Positions 28,170 through 35,273 of a DNA stretch of 64,000 bases are shown here, in pieces. The translations under genes were made by a program, and so were the position numbers. Where the stretch lies: positions 248,001-312,000 of the forward strand of contig NZ_AHCD03000043.1 of NCBI RefSeq assembly GCF_000238295.3, read 5' to 3'. The DNA comes from Pseudoalteromonas rubra (GTDB lineage Bacteria; Pseudomonadota; Gammaproteobacteria; Enterobacterales; Alteromonadaceae). Positions within the stretch are counted from its first letter, which is position 1. Each line of letters begins with the position of its first letter. The notes under the pieces were generated by a model. The model saw only the letters and a program-made list of their open reading frames with translations, searched no databases and was not told the DNA's origin.

Positions 28170-29102
28170 ATGTTTGAAATTGTGCACAGTATCGAGAGTT
28201 GTACGGTATTGGTGGTGGATGATGCGAAAGCGATCCGCAAGTTGGTGAGTGCGATATTAAAGCCTGTTTGTCGCACGGTGAGTTTTGAAAGTGCTGAAAC
28301 TGCCTTAAAAGTGTGCCACAAAATTAAACCCGACCTGATCATCATGGACATCAACCTGGAAGGCATGTCCGGACTACAGGCTTGCAAAAAGCTCAAATCA
28401 ACCCCTGACTTGGCTGATATCCCCGTGATTTTTATTACTGCAAGCCAGGAACCCCAGGTACAGGAAAAGTGCTGGGATGCAGGCGCCGTCGATTTCATAG
28501 AGAAGCCATTAGTTGCCAGTACGCTGGTTAAACGGATCTCCACCCATCTGAAGTACAAAGTACAGGCGGACATTCTCACCAACCAATCCTTCGTCGATGG
28601 TCTGACAGAGCTATATAATCGCCGTTTTTTCGATATTGAAATTGATCGCCTGTTAAAGGATAGCCTGCGTCGGCGAGTGCCACTGGCATTATTGCTTATT
28701 GATATCGACTTCTTTAAAAAATTCAATGACAGTCAGGGGCACCTTGAAGGAGATAAAGCGCTGAAAGACGTGACCCGACAAGTGTCGTTGTGCACTCAGC
28801 GCCCGGTCGATCTGGTGTGTCGTTATGGCGGTGAAGAAATCGCGGTGTTGTTGCCCGATACATCAGTACATAGCGCGCAGGAATTTGCCTCTAAGGTTGT
28901 ACAAAGTGTGGCAAAGCTCGCCATTGCTCATCCAACATCGCCCCATAACTTTGTCACTGTGAGTGTGGGCTTGTCCTGCACGGGCAGTTCAAAGGCCACT
29001 ACGCCGGCCAAGCTCATTGAGCAAGCTGATGCTGCTTTGTACAATGCCAAAGAATCTGGGCGAAATCAGTACCAAGCCAGTATGGCTGTTCTTTCTTACT
29101 AA
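28170..29102 (+). CDS. Response regulator diguanylate cyclase (REC-GGDEF)
   Basis: A 310-aa PleD/WspR-like protein. Receiver (1-125): 'VLVVDDAKAIRKLV', acceptor Asp in 'LIIMDINLEGMSGLQAC' (near 59) and 'DFIEKPLVAS'. GGDEF (about 145-305): 'VDGLTELYNRRFF', 'IDIDFFKKFNDSQGH' and active-site GGEEI ('CRYGGEEIAVLLP'), with the product-inhibition site RPVD five residues upstream. It is expected to make c-di-GMP when phosphorylated. It stands directly after the CHASE kinase (102 bases), a likely partner. Its TAA stop (29100-29102) overlaps the first bases of the MITE-like element. Confidence 0.92.
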   Translation: MFEIVHSIESCTVLVVDDAKAIRKLVSAILKPVCRTVSFESAETALKVCHKIKPDLIIMDINLEGMSGLQACKKLKSTPDLADIPVIFITASQEPQVQEKCWDAGAVDFIEKPLVASTLVKRISTHLKYKVQADILTNQSFVDGLTELYNRRFFDIEIDRLLKDSLRRRVPLALLLIDIDFFKKFNDSQGHLEGDKALKDVTRQVSLCTQRPVDLVCRYGGEEIAVLLPDTSVHSAQEFASKVVQSVAKLAIAHPTSPHNFVTVSVGLSCTGSSKATTPAKLIEQADAALYNAKESGRNQYQASMAVLSY

Positions 29103-29264
29103 TACCAATTTCACTTAATACCTGGTCTATTTGAAGGAGTAAATAGGACGCTAACAGCGTTAAAAATTTTTCATTTAGAACAACTAAATAGCAAAATTTT
29201 TGCCTTGTTATCGACTATATTTTCTCGCCTCAAAATAGAACACTTAATTAAGCAAATTGGTATT
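29101..29264. mobile_element. MITE-like element with terminal inverted repeats
   Basis: A 164-bp non-coding, AT-rich sequence bounded by inverted AATACCAATTT (29101-29111) and AAATTGGTATT (29254-29264), with the similarity extending inward over a CTTAAT-type stretch. No gene is inside. Size, ends and position fit a miniature inverted-repeat element; terminal sequences like this are common in marine gammaproteobacteria as far as I recall. No other copy is visible in the window. It adds its first bases to the stop codon of the upstream cyclase, and its right end is the exact start of the 1148-bp tandem duplication. Confidence 0.65.
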
Positions 29265-29284
29265 ATTTCCGCCGGGCCGGAGCC

Positions 29285-29845
29285 TCACTGTCTGGTGTAT
29301 CTGGACAATAATCTGGTGCACAGTGCACGTGCTGCACTATCCAATTTATCGCCGAAGAGCTCGAAGAAAGAGATGTTGCTACGTTTTATATAGCCAATGC
29401 ATACCAGTAAGAGTAGCAACCATATTAGCTGGTTTTGCCAGGCATTCAGTGCCCACTGTCCTTGCCAGGTAAATCCGGTGTTGTTGAATGGGTAAAAGTA
29501 CTGGATTGGCCATTGATAGCCATCAGGCCCTTTGGAACCAATTAAGTCGGTGAATAAATGCAAATGGATGGCGATAAACGACATTAGCCAAACGCACCCT
29601 CGCCGGGTACGTGCCAGCAATCCGGCACAGGTTGCAATACCTATCGCAAACAACAGGTTGTGGCCAAAGATATGATGCCATTGTTGATAGTATCGGGTTG
29701 TCCCCGAGAGCCAGTCAATAAGCAGTCCTGCACCGTCCAGGTCCGGGGTTAAGCCAGCGACAGTAATGAGGATACGTTCACGTTTCGTAGTCTGTGTGCT
29801 GGCACCGCATAGCCAGCTCATCATAAGGTGTGCACTGGGTGTCAT
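29285..29845 (-). CDS. DUF457 membrane-bound metal-dependent hydrolase (YdjM-like), copy 1
   Basis: A 186-aa inner-membrane protein. The ATG at 29845 is chosen for its AAAGGA ribosome site and the family N-terminus (MTPSAHLMMSWL); the frame is open 50 codons further upstream but that part is polar and unlike the family. Family motifs: 'TVAGLTPDLDGAG' (acidic metal-binding), 'WHHIFGHNLLFA' and 'AIHLHLFTDLIGSKGPDGYQ' (His/Asp cluster), and 'WPIQYFYPF'. About four membrane segments are visible. E. coli YdjM is about 196 aa and LexA-regulated; no LexA box is seen here. An identical second copy lies at 30433-30993. Confidence 0.85.
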   Translation of the reverse strand: MTPSAHLMMSWLCGASTQTTKRERILITVAGLTPDLDGAGLLIDWLSGTTRYYQQWHHIFGHNLLFAIGIATCAGLLARTRRGCVWLMSFIAIHLHLFTDLIGSKGPDGYQWPIQYFYPFNNTGFTWQGQWALNAWQNQLIWLLLLLVCIGYIKRSNISFFELFGDKLDSAARALCTRLLSRYTRQ

Positions 29846-30133
29846 GAGGTCCTTTGAGCAATATGCTTGTCCGATTTTGATTTTGCGACCGTTCACATTG
29901 AGTGAAGCGGTTCGCCCTTTTTGGATGATCTTACCATACTCCGTTAGATATCTACTTATATGGGGTAAACTCGCCCATTTACTGTGAAAACGCAACTAAA
30001 ACAATGTAGAGACATGAGGCCAGATAAGATGTAGGGCAGTTGGAGTATGAGTGATGTGCAGGTCAGAATGAGTCACTTAATTTGTGGGATTAGTATAAAC
30101 TAGCATTATATTGGACTTAATACAGCAGTAAAA
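29846..30133. other. Divergent promoter region between the DUF457 gene and (truncated) hrpB, copy 1
   Basis: 288 bases, identical to 30994-31281. It holds the 5' ends of two divergent genes. TTGGACTTAATACAG close to the hrpB start may be its ribosome-site region. No clear operator is seen. Confidence 0.5.
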
Positions 30134-30411
30134 ATGAGCTCAGCGCTACCCATTCAGGCCGTCTACAATGAACTTGTCTCGCAATTAACTACGCAGCCCC
30201 GTGTTTTGTTACAGGCCCCTCCTGGTGCTGGTAAGTCCACCTGGCTGCCGTTACAGCTCATGTTGGATGGGCATTTTAAGCGTATCATTATGCTAGAGCC
30301 CAGGCGTCTGGCAGCACGTAATATTGCGGGCTTTCTTGCCGCACAGCTGGGCGAGTCTGTGGGTGAGCGTGTGGGGTTGCGGATCCGTCAGGAGGTCAAA
30401 GTCTCTGCCCG
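30134..30411 (+). pseudogene. hrpB: hrpB 5' fragment created by the tandem duplication
   Basis: The first 92 codons of hrpB, including the Walker A region, identical to the start of the full gene at 31282. At 30411/30412 the sequence jumps into the 3' end of the second DUF457 copy on the opposite strand. The frame runs on by chance to 30541 with a non-homologous tail. It cannot encode a helicase. Confidence 0.9.
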
Positions 30412-31559
30412 TATTTCCGCCGGGCCGGAGCCTCACTGTCTGGTGTATCTGGACAATAATCTGGTGCACAGTGCACGTGCTGCACTATCCAATTTATCGC
30501 CGAAGAGCTCGAAGAAAGAGATGTTGCTACGTTTTATATAGCCAATGCATACCAGTAAGAGTAGCAACCATATTAGCTGGTTTTGCCAGGCATTCAGTGC
30601 CCACTGTCCTTGCCAGGTAAATCCGGTGTTGTTGAATGGGTAAAAGTACTGGATTGGCCATTGATAGCCATCAGGCCCTTTGGAACCAATTAAGTCGGTG
30701 AATAAATGCAAATGGATGGCGATAAACGACATTAGCCAAACGCACCCTCGCCGGGTACGTGCCAGCAATCCGGCACAGGTTGCAATACCTATCGCAAACA
30801 ACAGGTTGTGGCCAAAGATATGATGCCATTGTTGATAGTATCGGGTTGTCCCCGAGAGCCAGTCAATAAGCAGTCCTGCACCGTCCAGGTCCGGGGTTAA
30901 GCCAGCGACAGTAATGAGGATACGTTCACGTTTCGTAGTCTGTGTGCTGGCACCGCATAGCCAGCTCATCATAAGGTGTGCACTGGGTGTCATGAGGTCC
31001 TTTGAGCAATATGCTTGTCCGATTTTGATTTTGCGACCGTTCACATTGAGTGAAGCGGTTCGCCCTTTTTGGATGATCTTACCATACTCCGTTAGATATC
31101 TACTTATATGGGGTAAACTCGCCCATTTACTGTGAAAACGCAACTAAAACAATGTAGAGACATGAGGCCAGATAAGATGTAGGGCAGTTGGAGTATGAGT
31201 GATGTGCAGGTCAGAATGAGTCACTTAATTTGTGGGATTAGTATAAACTAGCATTATATTGGACTTAATACAGCAGTAAAAATGAGCTCAGCGCTACCCA
31301 TTCAGGCCGTCTACAATGAACTTGTCTCGCAATTAACTACGCAGCCCCGTGTTTTGTTACAGGCCCCTCCTGGTGCTGGTAAGTCCACCTGGCTGCCGTT
31401 ACAGCTCATGTTGGATGGGCATTTTAAGCGTATCATTATGCTAGAGCCCAGGCGTCTGGCAGCACGTAATATTGCGGGCTTTCTTGCCGCACAGCTGGGC
31501 GAGTCTGTGGGTGAGCGTGTGGGGTTGCGGATCCGTCAGGAGGTCAAAGTCTCTGCCCG
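30412..31559. repeat. 1148-bp direct tandem duplication, copy 2
   Basis: Second copy of 29264-30411. At its right end the sequence continues into the intact hrpB gene (CTGCCCG|CACTCAG). Confidence 0.95.
30433..30993 (-). CDS. DUF457 membrane-bound metal-dependent hydrolase (YdjM-like), copy 2
   Basis: Identical in sequence to the gene at 29285-29845, including the upstream region, so both copies should be expressed alike if the duplication is real. It is divergent from the complete hrpB, which is the ancestral neighbour arrangement. See copy 1 for motifs. Confidence 0.85.
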   Translation of the reverse strand: MTPSAHLMMSWLCGASTQTTKRERILITVAGLTPDLDGAGLLIDWLSGTTRYYQQWHHIFGHNLLFAIGIATCAGLLARTRRGCVWLMSFIAIHLHLFTDLIGSKGPDGYQWPIQYFYPFNNTGFTWQGQWALNAWQNQLIWLLLLLVCIGYIKRSNISFFELFGDKLDSAARALCTRLLSRYTRQ

Positions 31560-33726
31560 CACTCAGCTTGAAATTGTCACTGAAGGTACATTAACGCGTT
31601 TGCTGCAGGCTGACCCTGAACTGGATGGCGTTGATCTGCTGATTTTTGATGAATTTCATGAGCGTTCTTTAGCGGCAGATACCGCGCTGGCGTTTGCGCT
31701 GGAGTCGCAGATGGCGTTGCGCGATGACCTGCACGTGTTGGTGATGTCGGCGACGCTGGATAGTGAACGGTATCAACAATTTCTGACATGTCCTCTGGTA
31801 CGCTCTGATGGGCGCAGCTTTCCTATTGATGAAATATATGTGTCGTTAAAAGATGAAAGTCGTTGGCTGGAACACATCCCGGCAATGGTACGCCAGGCCC
31901 TAAATGAGCAGACCGGCAGCATCTTAGTGTTCTTACCCGGACAAAAAGAAATTCGTTATGTCTCAGACGCACTACGAGATACCTTCAGTGCTCAGCCGGA
32001 GCTGATGTTAGCCACACTATCAGGTGATCAGGACAAACAAGTTCAGCAGGCTGCCATTGAGCCTGCACCGGCGGGCATGCGCAAAGTGGTGCTGACGACC
32101 AATGTTGCCGAAACTTCCCTGACCATAGAGGGGATCCGCATTGTTGTGGACAGCGGCAAGCGCCGGGCTGCTCACTACAACTTGCGCACGGGTGTCAGTG
32201 AGCTGGTGACACAGTCCATTTCACGTAGTTCAGCGGTACAGCGTGCCGGGCGTGCAGGTCGTATTGAGGCTGGGGTGGTATATCGTTTGGGTAGCAAGGC
32301 CTTGTTTGAGCGTCGCGATGCTCATGACCGGGCGGATATTTTGTGTAGTGATCTGAGTGGTCTGATGTTGGAAGCCAAGGTGTGGGGCAGCGAGGTTACT
32401 GAACTGGCTTTGCTGGATGCGCCAACGGAGGCTCAGCTGTCTAAAGCACAAGCCCTGTTACGCAGTTTGGAGTTAATTGATGACCGTGACCGCGTCACTG
32501 TGCTGGGTAAACAAGTTCAGTCATTGGGCGCAGACCCCAGATACGGCCATATGTTATTAAAGTCAAAAATGCTTGAAGCCGATTACCCGGGAATAACCCG
32601 CCTGGGCTGTTATTTTATCGCGCTGCTGGAGAGCCGGGTGTCAGTATCGGCTGAGTTGAGCATCGCATTGCAGCAACAAGCGGCAACACCACATGGGGCT
32701 TTTCGCCAGCAGCTGTCATATTGGTTGCGCCGGGCACAACTTCAGCAAGCACAAGGGGAACTGGCGATTGAACATCTGCCAGTCGTAATTGCGCTTGCGT
32801 TTCCCGACCGTCTGGCAAAACGTCGCGGGCAGGGCTGGGTGTTAGCCAATGGTGCCGGGGTGAATGCGCACAAAGAATACTGGCTGGATGCCAATTATCT
32901 GGCGATTGCCGATCTCGGCGGCCACAAAGGGCTGCAAATCTTCAGTGCAACGGCATTTGAGCCTAAACAGTTATATGCTGCGTTGCCCTATTTGTTTACT
33001 GAGCAGGATGTGTGTGAGTTTGAGCAAAAGTCAGGGCAGTTTGTCCACGAGCACCGCATTTGTCTCGGTCATTGGGTGTATCTTGCAAAACCCGCAGCGG
33101 GGCCGGTCGACACGGCATTACGCACTCAAGCCTGGTTAACCCTGGTGCGTCAACAAGGGTTGTTGATTTTTAATGCCTATGCAGATTGTGAAGACTTGCT
33201 AACTCGAATGGCGCTGGCTCAGCGGCTCTACCCTGAGGAGTTTCGGGCTCAGGATGAACAGAGTTTGCTGATGCGTCTTGAGTCTTGGCTAGGTCCCTAT
33301 TTAGATAATATTAAGCAATTACCTCAGTTGAAAAAACTCGATCTTTATGCTGCTTTGTTAAGTACACTGGAATGGTCACAGCAGCAGCGTCTTAATGCGT
33401 TGCTACCTCAGCGTATTACGGTGCCCAGTGGATCAAATATACGTATTCAGTATCAGCTTGATGGACCCGCTCGTCTGGCGGTAAGGATGCAGGAAGTATA
33501 CGGCATGAGTCACAGCCCGGTGTTATGTGAAGGACGTTTACCTGTGCTGATGGAGTTGCTCTCACCCGCTCAGCGGCCGCTGCAACTGACTCAGGACTTA
33601 GCCCATTTCTGGCAATCCAGCTATCGTGAAGTACAAAAAGAAATGAAAGGGCGCTATCCAAAACACTTCTGGCCGGATGATCCCGCAACCGCTCAGGCTA
33701 CCAACCGGGTGAAGAGTCGAATGTAG
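31282..33726 (+). CDS. hrpB: ATP-dependent helicase HrpB
   Basis: An 814-aa DEAH/RHA-family helicase of normal HrpB length (E. coli about 809-820). Motifs: Walker A 'GAGKSTWLPLQ' (near 31), Walker B/DEAH-type 'IFDEFHERSLAAD' (near 123), motif III 'SATLD', 'LVFLPGQKEIRYV', 'VVLTTNVAETSLTIEGI' and motif VI 'QRAGRAGR' (near 321). The C-terminal half has the HrpB-specific domain. Role in cells is poorly known; the family is implicated in RNA handling. The start ATG at 31282 begins 'MSSALPIQAVYNEL'. A 5' fragment lies upstream owing to the duplication. Confidence 0.95.
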   Translation: MSSALPIQAVYNELVSQLTTQPRVLLQAPPGAGKSTWLPLQLMLDGHFKRIIMLEPRRLAARNIAGFLAAQLGESVGERVGLRIRQEVKVSARTQLEIVTEGTLTRLLQADPELDGVDLLIFDEFHERSLAADTALAFALESQMALRDDLHVLVMSATLDSERYQQFLTCPLVRSDGRSFPIDEIYVSLKDESRWLEHIPAMVRQALNEQTGSILVFLPGQKEIRYVSDALRDTFSAQPELMLATLSGDQDKQVQQAAIEPAPAGMRKVVLTTNVAETSLTIEGIRIVVDSGKRRAAHYNLRTGVSELVTQSISRSSAVQRAGRAGRIEAGVVYRLGSKALFERRDAHDRADILCSDLSGLMLEAKVWGSEVTELALLDAPTEAQLSKAQALLRSLELIDDRDRVTVLGKQVQSLGADPRYGHMLLKSKMLEADYPGITRLGCYFIALLESRVSVSAELSIALQQQAATPHGAFRQQLSYWLRRAQLQQAQGELAIEHLPVVIALAFPDRLAKRRGQGWVLANGAGVNAHKEYWLDANYLAIADLGGHKGLQIFSATAFEPKQLYAALPYLFTEQDVCEFEQKSGQFVHEHRICLGHWVYLAKPAAGPVDTALRTQAWLTLVRQQGLLIFNAYADCEDLLTRMALAQRLYPEEFRAQDEQSLLMRLESWLGPYLDNIKQLPQLKKLDLYAALLSTLEWSQQQRLNALLPQRITVPSGSNIRIQYQLDGPARLAVRMQEVYGMSHSPVLCEGRLPVLMELLSPAQRPLQLTQDLAHFWQSSYREVQKEMKGRYPKHFWPDDPATAQATNRVKSRM

Positions 33727-34121
33727 CGCCGATCCAAAAAGGCCTTAAGCTTAAGGTGGTTTTCTTGCCAATGGCGCGTGTGAGCTAATTCCACAATAGA
33801 GGAACTGCGAGTGGCACTGTTCTGATTGAGCCGGTTCGCAGAGCACTCTGTGGGTGAACTGCATAGGTAAGCGTCTTAAGTATTGATCATTTCAGCTTTA
33901 AATTGCATTTTGTCGCATGATATTTAAAAGTAGTACCTTTAATATTAATATTTTCATGGTAATTTAGTTTTTTGACGTATTTGTCAATAGGGTCTGGCTA
34001 AAGTGTTTCTCGGTTACATTTGTGTTAATTTAGGTTTGCAAGTTTGGTTTTGCTTGTTTAACATGAAAGCAGCACGAGGCTAAGACTGTTCTATCTTAAA
34101 AAGAAACGTAAGGAAAAGCCC
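33727..34121. other. Intergenic region before the 59-aa peptide gene
   Basis: 395 bases. It includes the possible hrpB terminator and an AT-rich upstream region. A TTGACG at 33972-33977 could be a -35 element, but the matching -10 (TGGCTA) is poor; TGACGTATTTGTCA there is also a short inverted repeat. No gene is seen. Confidence 0.5.
33731..33776 (+). terminator. Possible terminator after hrpB
   Basis: A 14-bp perfect palindrome CCTTAAGCTTAAGG (33743-33756) lies within a longer imperfect hairpin and is followed by TGGTTTTCTT. There is no real loop at the palindrome centre, so strength is uncertain. Confidence 0.45.
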
Positions 34122-34301
34122 ATGAAAGCTTCTATCAATCGAAATGGTCATCGCTTAGGTGTGAAATCTAAAAAACTTAAGCAGTTAACCGATATCAATT
34201 TATCACAAGAACAGCTAGCTGAAGTCTTTGGCGGTGGAGGTGGAGCTGATGGTGCCCAACCTACACGGCCCCTCCACTCTGCTCCTTATTGTTGTCAGTA
34301 G
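34122..34301 (+). CDS. 59-aa double-glycine-leader peptide, candidate bacteriocin/RiPP precursor
   Basis: A small gene with an AAGGAAA ribosome site 6 bases before its ATG. The N-terminal 38 residues are basic and then match the double-glycine leader rule LSxxELxxIxGG almost fully: LSQEQLAEVFGG (27-38). The remainder is a 21-residue core, GGG-ADGAQPTRPLHSAPY-CCQ, rich in Gly/Pro and ending in a Cys-Cys pair. Such leaders are cut by C39-peptidase ABC exporters. No exporter or modifying enzyme is in the window. It begins a tight operon with two membrane-protein genes (23 bases, then 2 bases apart), which might be immunity or accessory factors. I do not recognise the exact family; the function is inferred. 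Confidence 0.65.
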   Translation: MKASINRNGHRLGVKSKKLKQLTDINLSQEQLAEVFGGGGGADGAQPTRPLHSAPYCCQ

Positions 34302-34324
34302 AGTTTTTATATAAAGGATTGAGC

Positions 34325-34876
34325 ATGAATGAATTTTACATCGTGGCGGGGTGGGGAATACGTTTTCTTGAACTTATCGTTGTGCTTTTTGTAATTTTTT
34401 CTTTCAGAAAACATAGCTTTAGCTTATTTTTTGGTGGTAAGTCGAGTTTAAAAACACCTGCCGATCATAAAATGCATTCATGTTTTTTAACCGCGCTGGC
34501 TGTACTGGTTTTTCATGCCATCAGTGGTAGTCTAGCAACATACATGCTGGACATAGAGGCGGATAATCAGTTAGTGATCAAGCTGTATTACTTTGTGATC
34601 GTGTGCACGACCGCTGCTTATGCTGCCACTTTGTATCTGCTTCATGTGATCAGAGGGTGTTATTTCACCAGAGTGGCACGGTATAGCCTGTATATTACTT
34701 TATTCCTGATGTTATTAAATGCCGCCCAATTGCTCTTGAGAGGGTATCTGGGGAATGAGCTGCTGTACTCTATATATGGTCCCGCAACTGTGATTGCGAA
34801 TCTGTGTGAGTGGCTGATTGTTGCCAAATATCCGTTTTATAAATTTATGGAAACCCGGATCCGGCAGGAGGCTTAA
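34325..34876 (+). CDS. Integral membrane protein of unknown function
   Basis: A 183-aa protein with about five membrane segments (near 7-27, 52-75, 85-110, 117-137 and 145-168). The ATG at 34325 follows AAAGGA; upstream codons in the same frame overlap the peptide gene and have no ribosome site. No catalytic motif is seen. It directly follows the double-glycine peptide gene and is 2 bases before the next gene, so a role with the peptide (immunity, export or sensing) is possible. Confidence 0.7.
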   Translation: MNEFYIVAGWGIRFLELIVVLFVIFSFRKHSFSLFFGGKSSLKTPADHKMHSCFLTALAVLVFHAISGSLATYMLDIEADNQLVIKLYYFVIVCTTAAYAATLYLLHVIRGCYFTRVARYSLYITLFLMLLNAAQLLLRGYLGNELLYSIYGPATVIANLCEWLIVAKYPFYKFMETRIRQEA

Positions 34877-34878
34877 AC

Positions 34879-35220
34879 ATGTTGCTACTCGTTCTTACCT
34901 CTTTGGCGATTTTTTTGATGCTCGGTATTATTATAGGCGCCTGTATTCAGGGCACCCAATTACATGGGGCAGAGCAAAAAGTGCAGGATTTTTTTACGCG
35001 TTTTCGCGCTGAAGAAGACACCAGGCAAGAATTATATGAGTCCGCATACAGAATAGTGATGGATTTGGGTGAGGCGCTGGATGAAGAAGATATTATTGCA
35101 CAATGTGATGCTGTGCGAAGCGCTCATGATAGAGCACGCGCTTTCAAGGCCCTGGCGAAGGACCAACCGATACCTGACGCGCCGAGAGCAACAGGGCAGG
35201 GCCTGAAGGTGGTCAAGTAA
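34879..35220 (+). CDS. Small membrane-anchored protein of unknown function
   Basis: A 113-aa protein with one N-terminal membrane segment (MLLLVLTSLAIFLMLGIIIG, residues 1-22) and a charged, helical soluble part ('FRAEEDTRQELYESAYRIV', 'DEEDIIAQCDAVRSAHDRARA'). I do not recognise the family. It is the third gene of the peptide operon. A weak GCTGA/TCAGC hairpin followed by GTACTTTTT at 35233-35265 may end the transcript. Confidence 0.65.
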   Translation: MLLLVLTSLAIFLMLGIIIGACIQGTQLHGAEQKVQDFFTRFRAEEDTRQELYESAYRIVMDLGEALDEEDIIAQCDAVRSAHDRARAFKALAKDQPIPDAPRATGQGLKVVK

Positions 35221-35273
35221 GTGCGTTAAGAAGCTGACCTACAGTGGCAGATCAGCGTACTTTTTCGTGTGAC

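Larger units (their letters stand above)
29264..30411. repeat. 1148-bp direct tandem duplication, copy 1
   Basis: This stretch is repeated without any difference that I can see at 30412-31559. It holds the whole DUF457 hydrolase gene, the divergent promoter region and the first 278 bases of hrpB. The joint has no shared bases (...CTGCCCG|TATTTCC...). The unit starts on the last base of the MITE-like element. See the findings for the possibility of an assembly error. Confidence 0.95.

Noticed and set aside
30134..30541. 135-aa open frame with HrpB start and a novel tail
   Set aside because: The tail is antisense of the DUF457 gene after the duplication joint; it is a chance extension, annotated as an hrpB fragment only.
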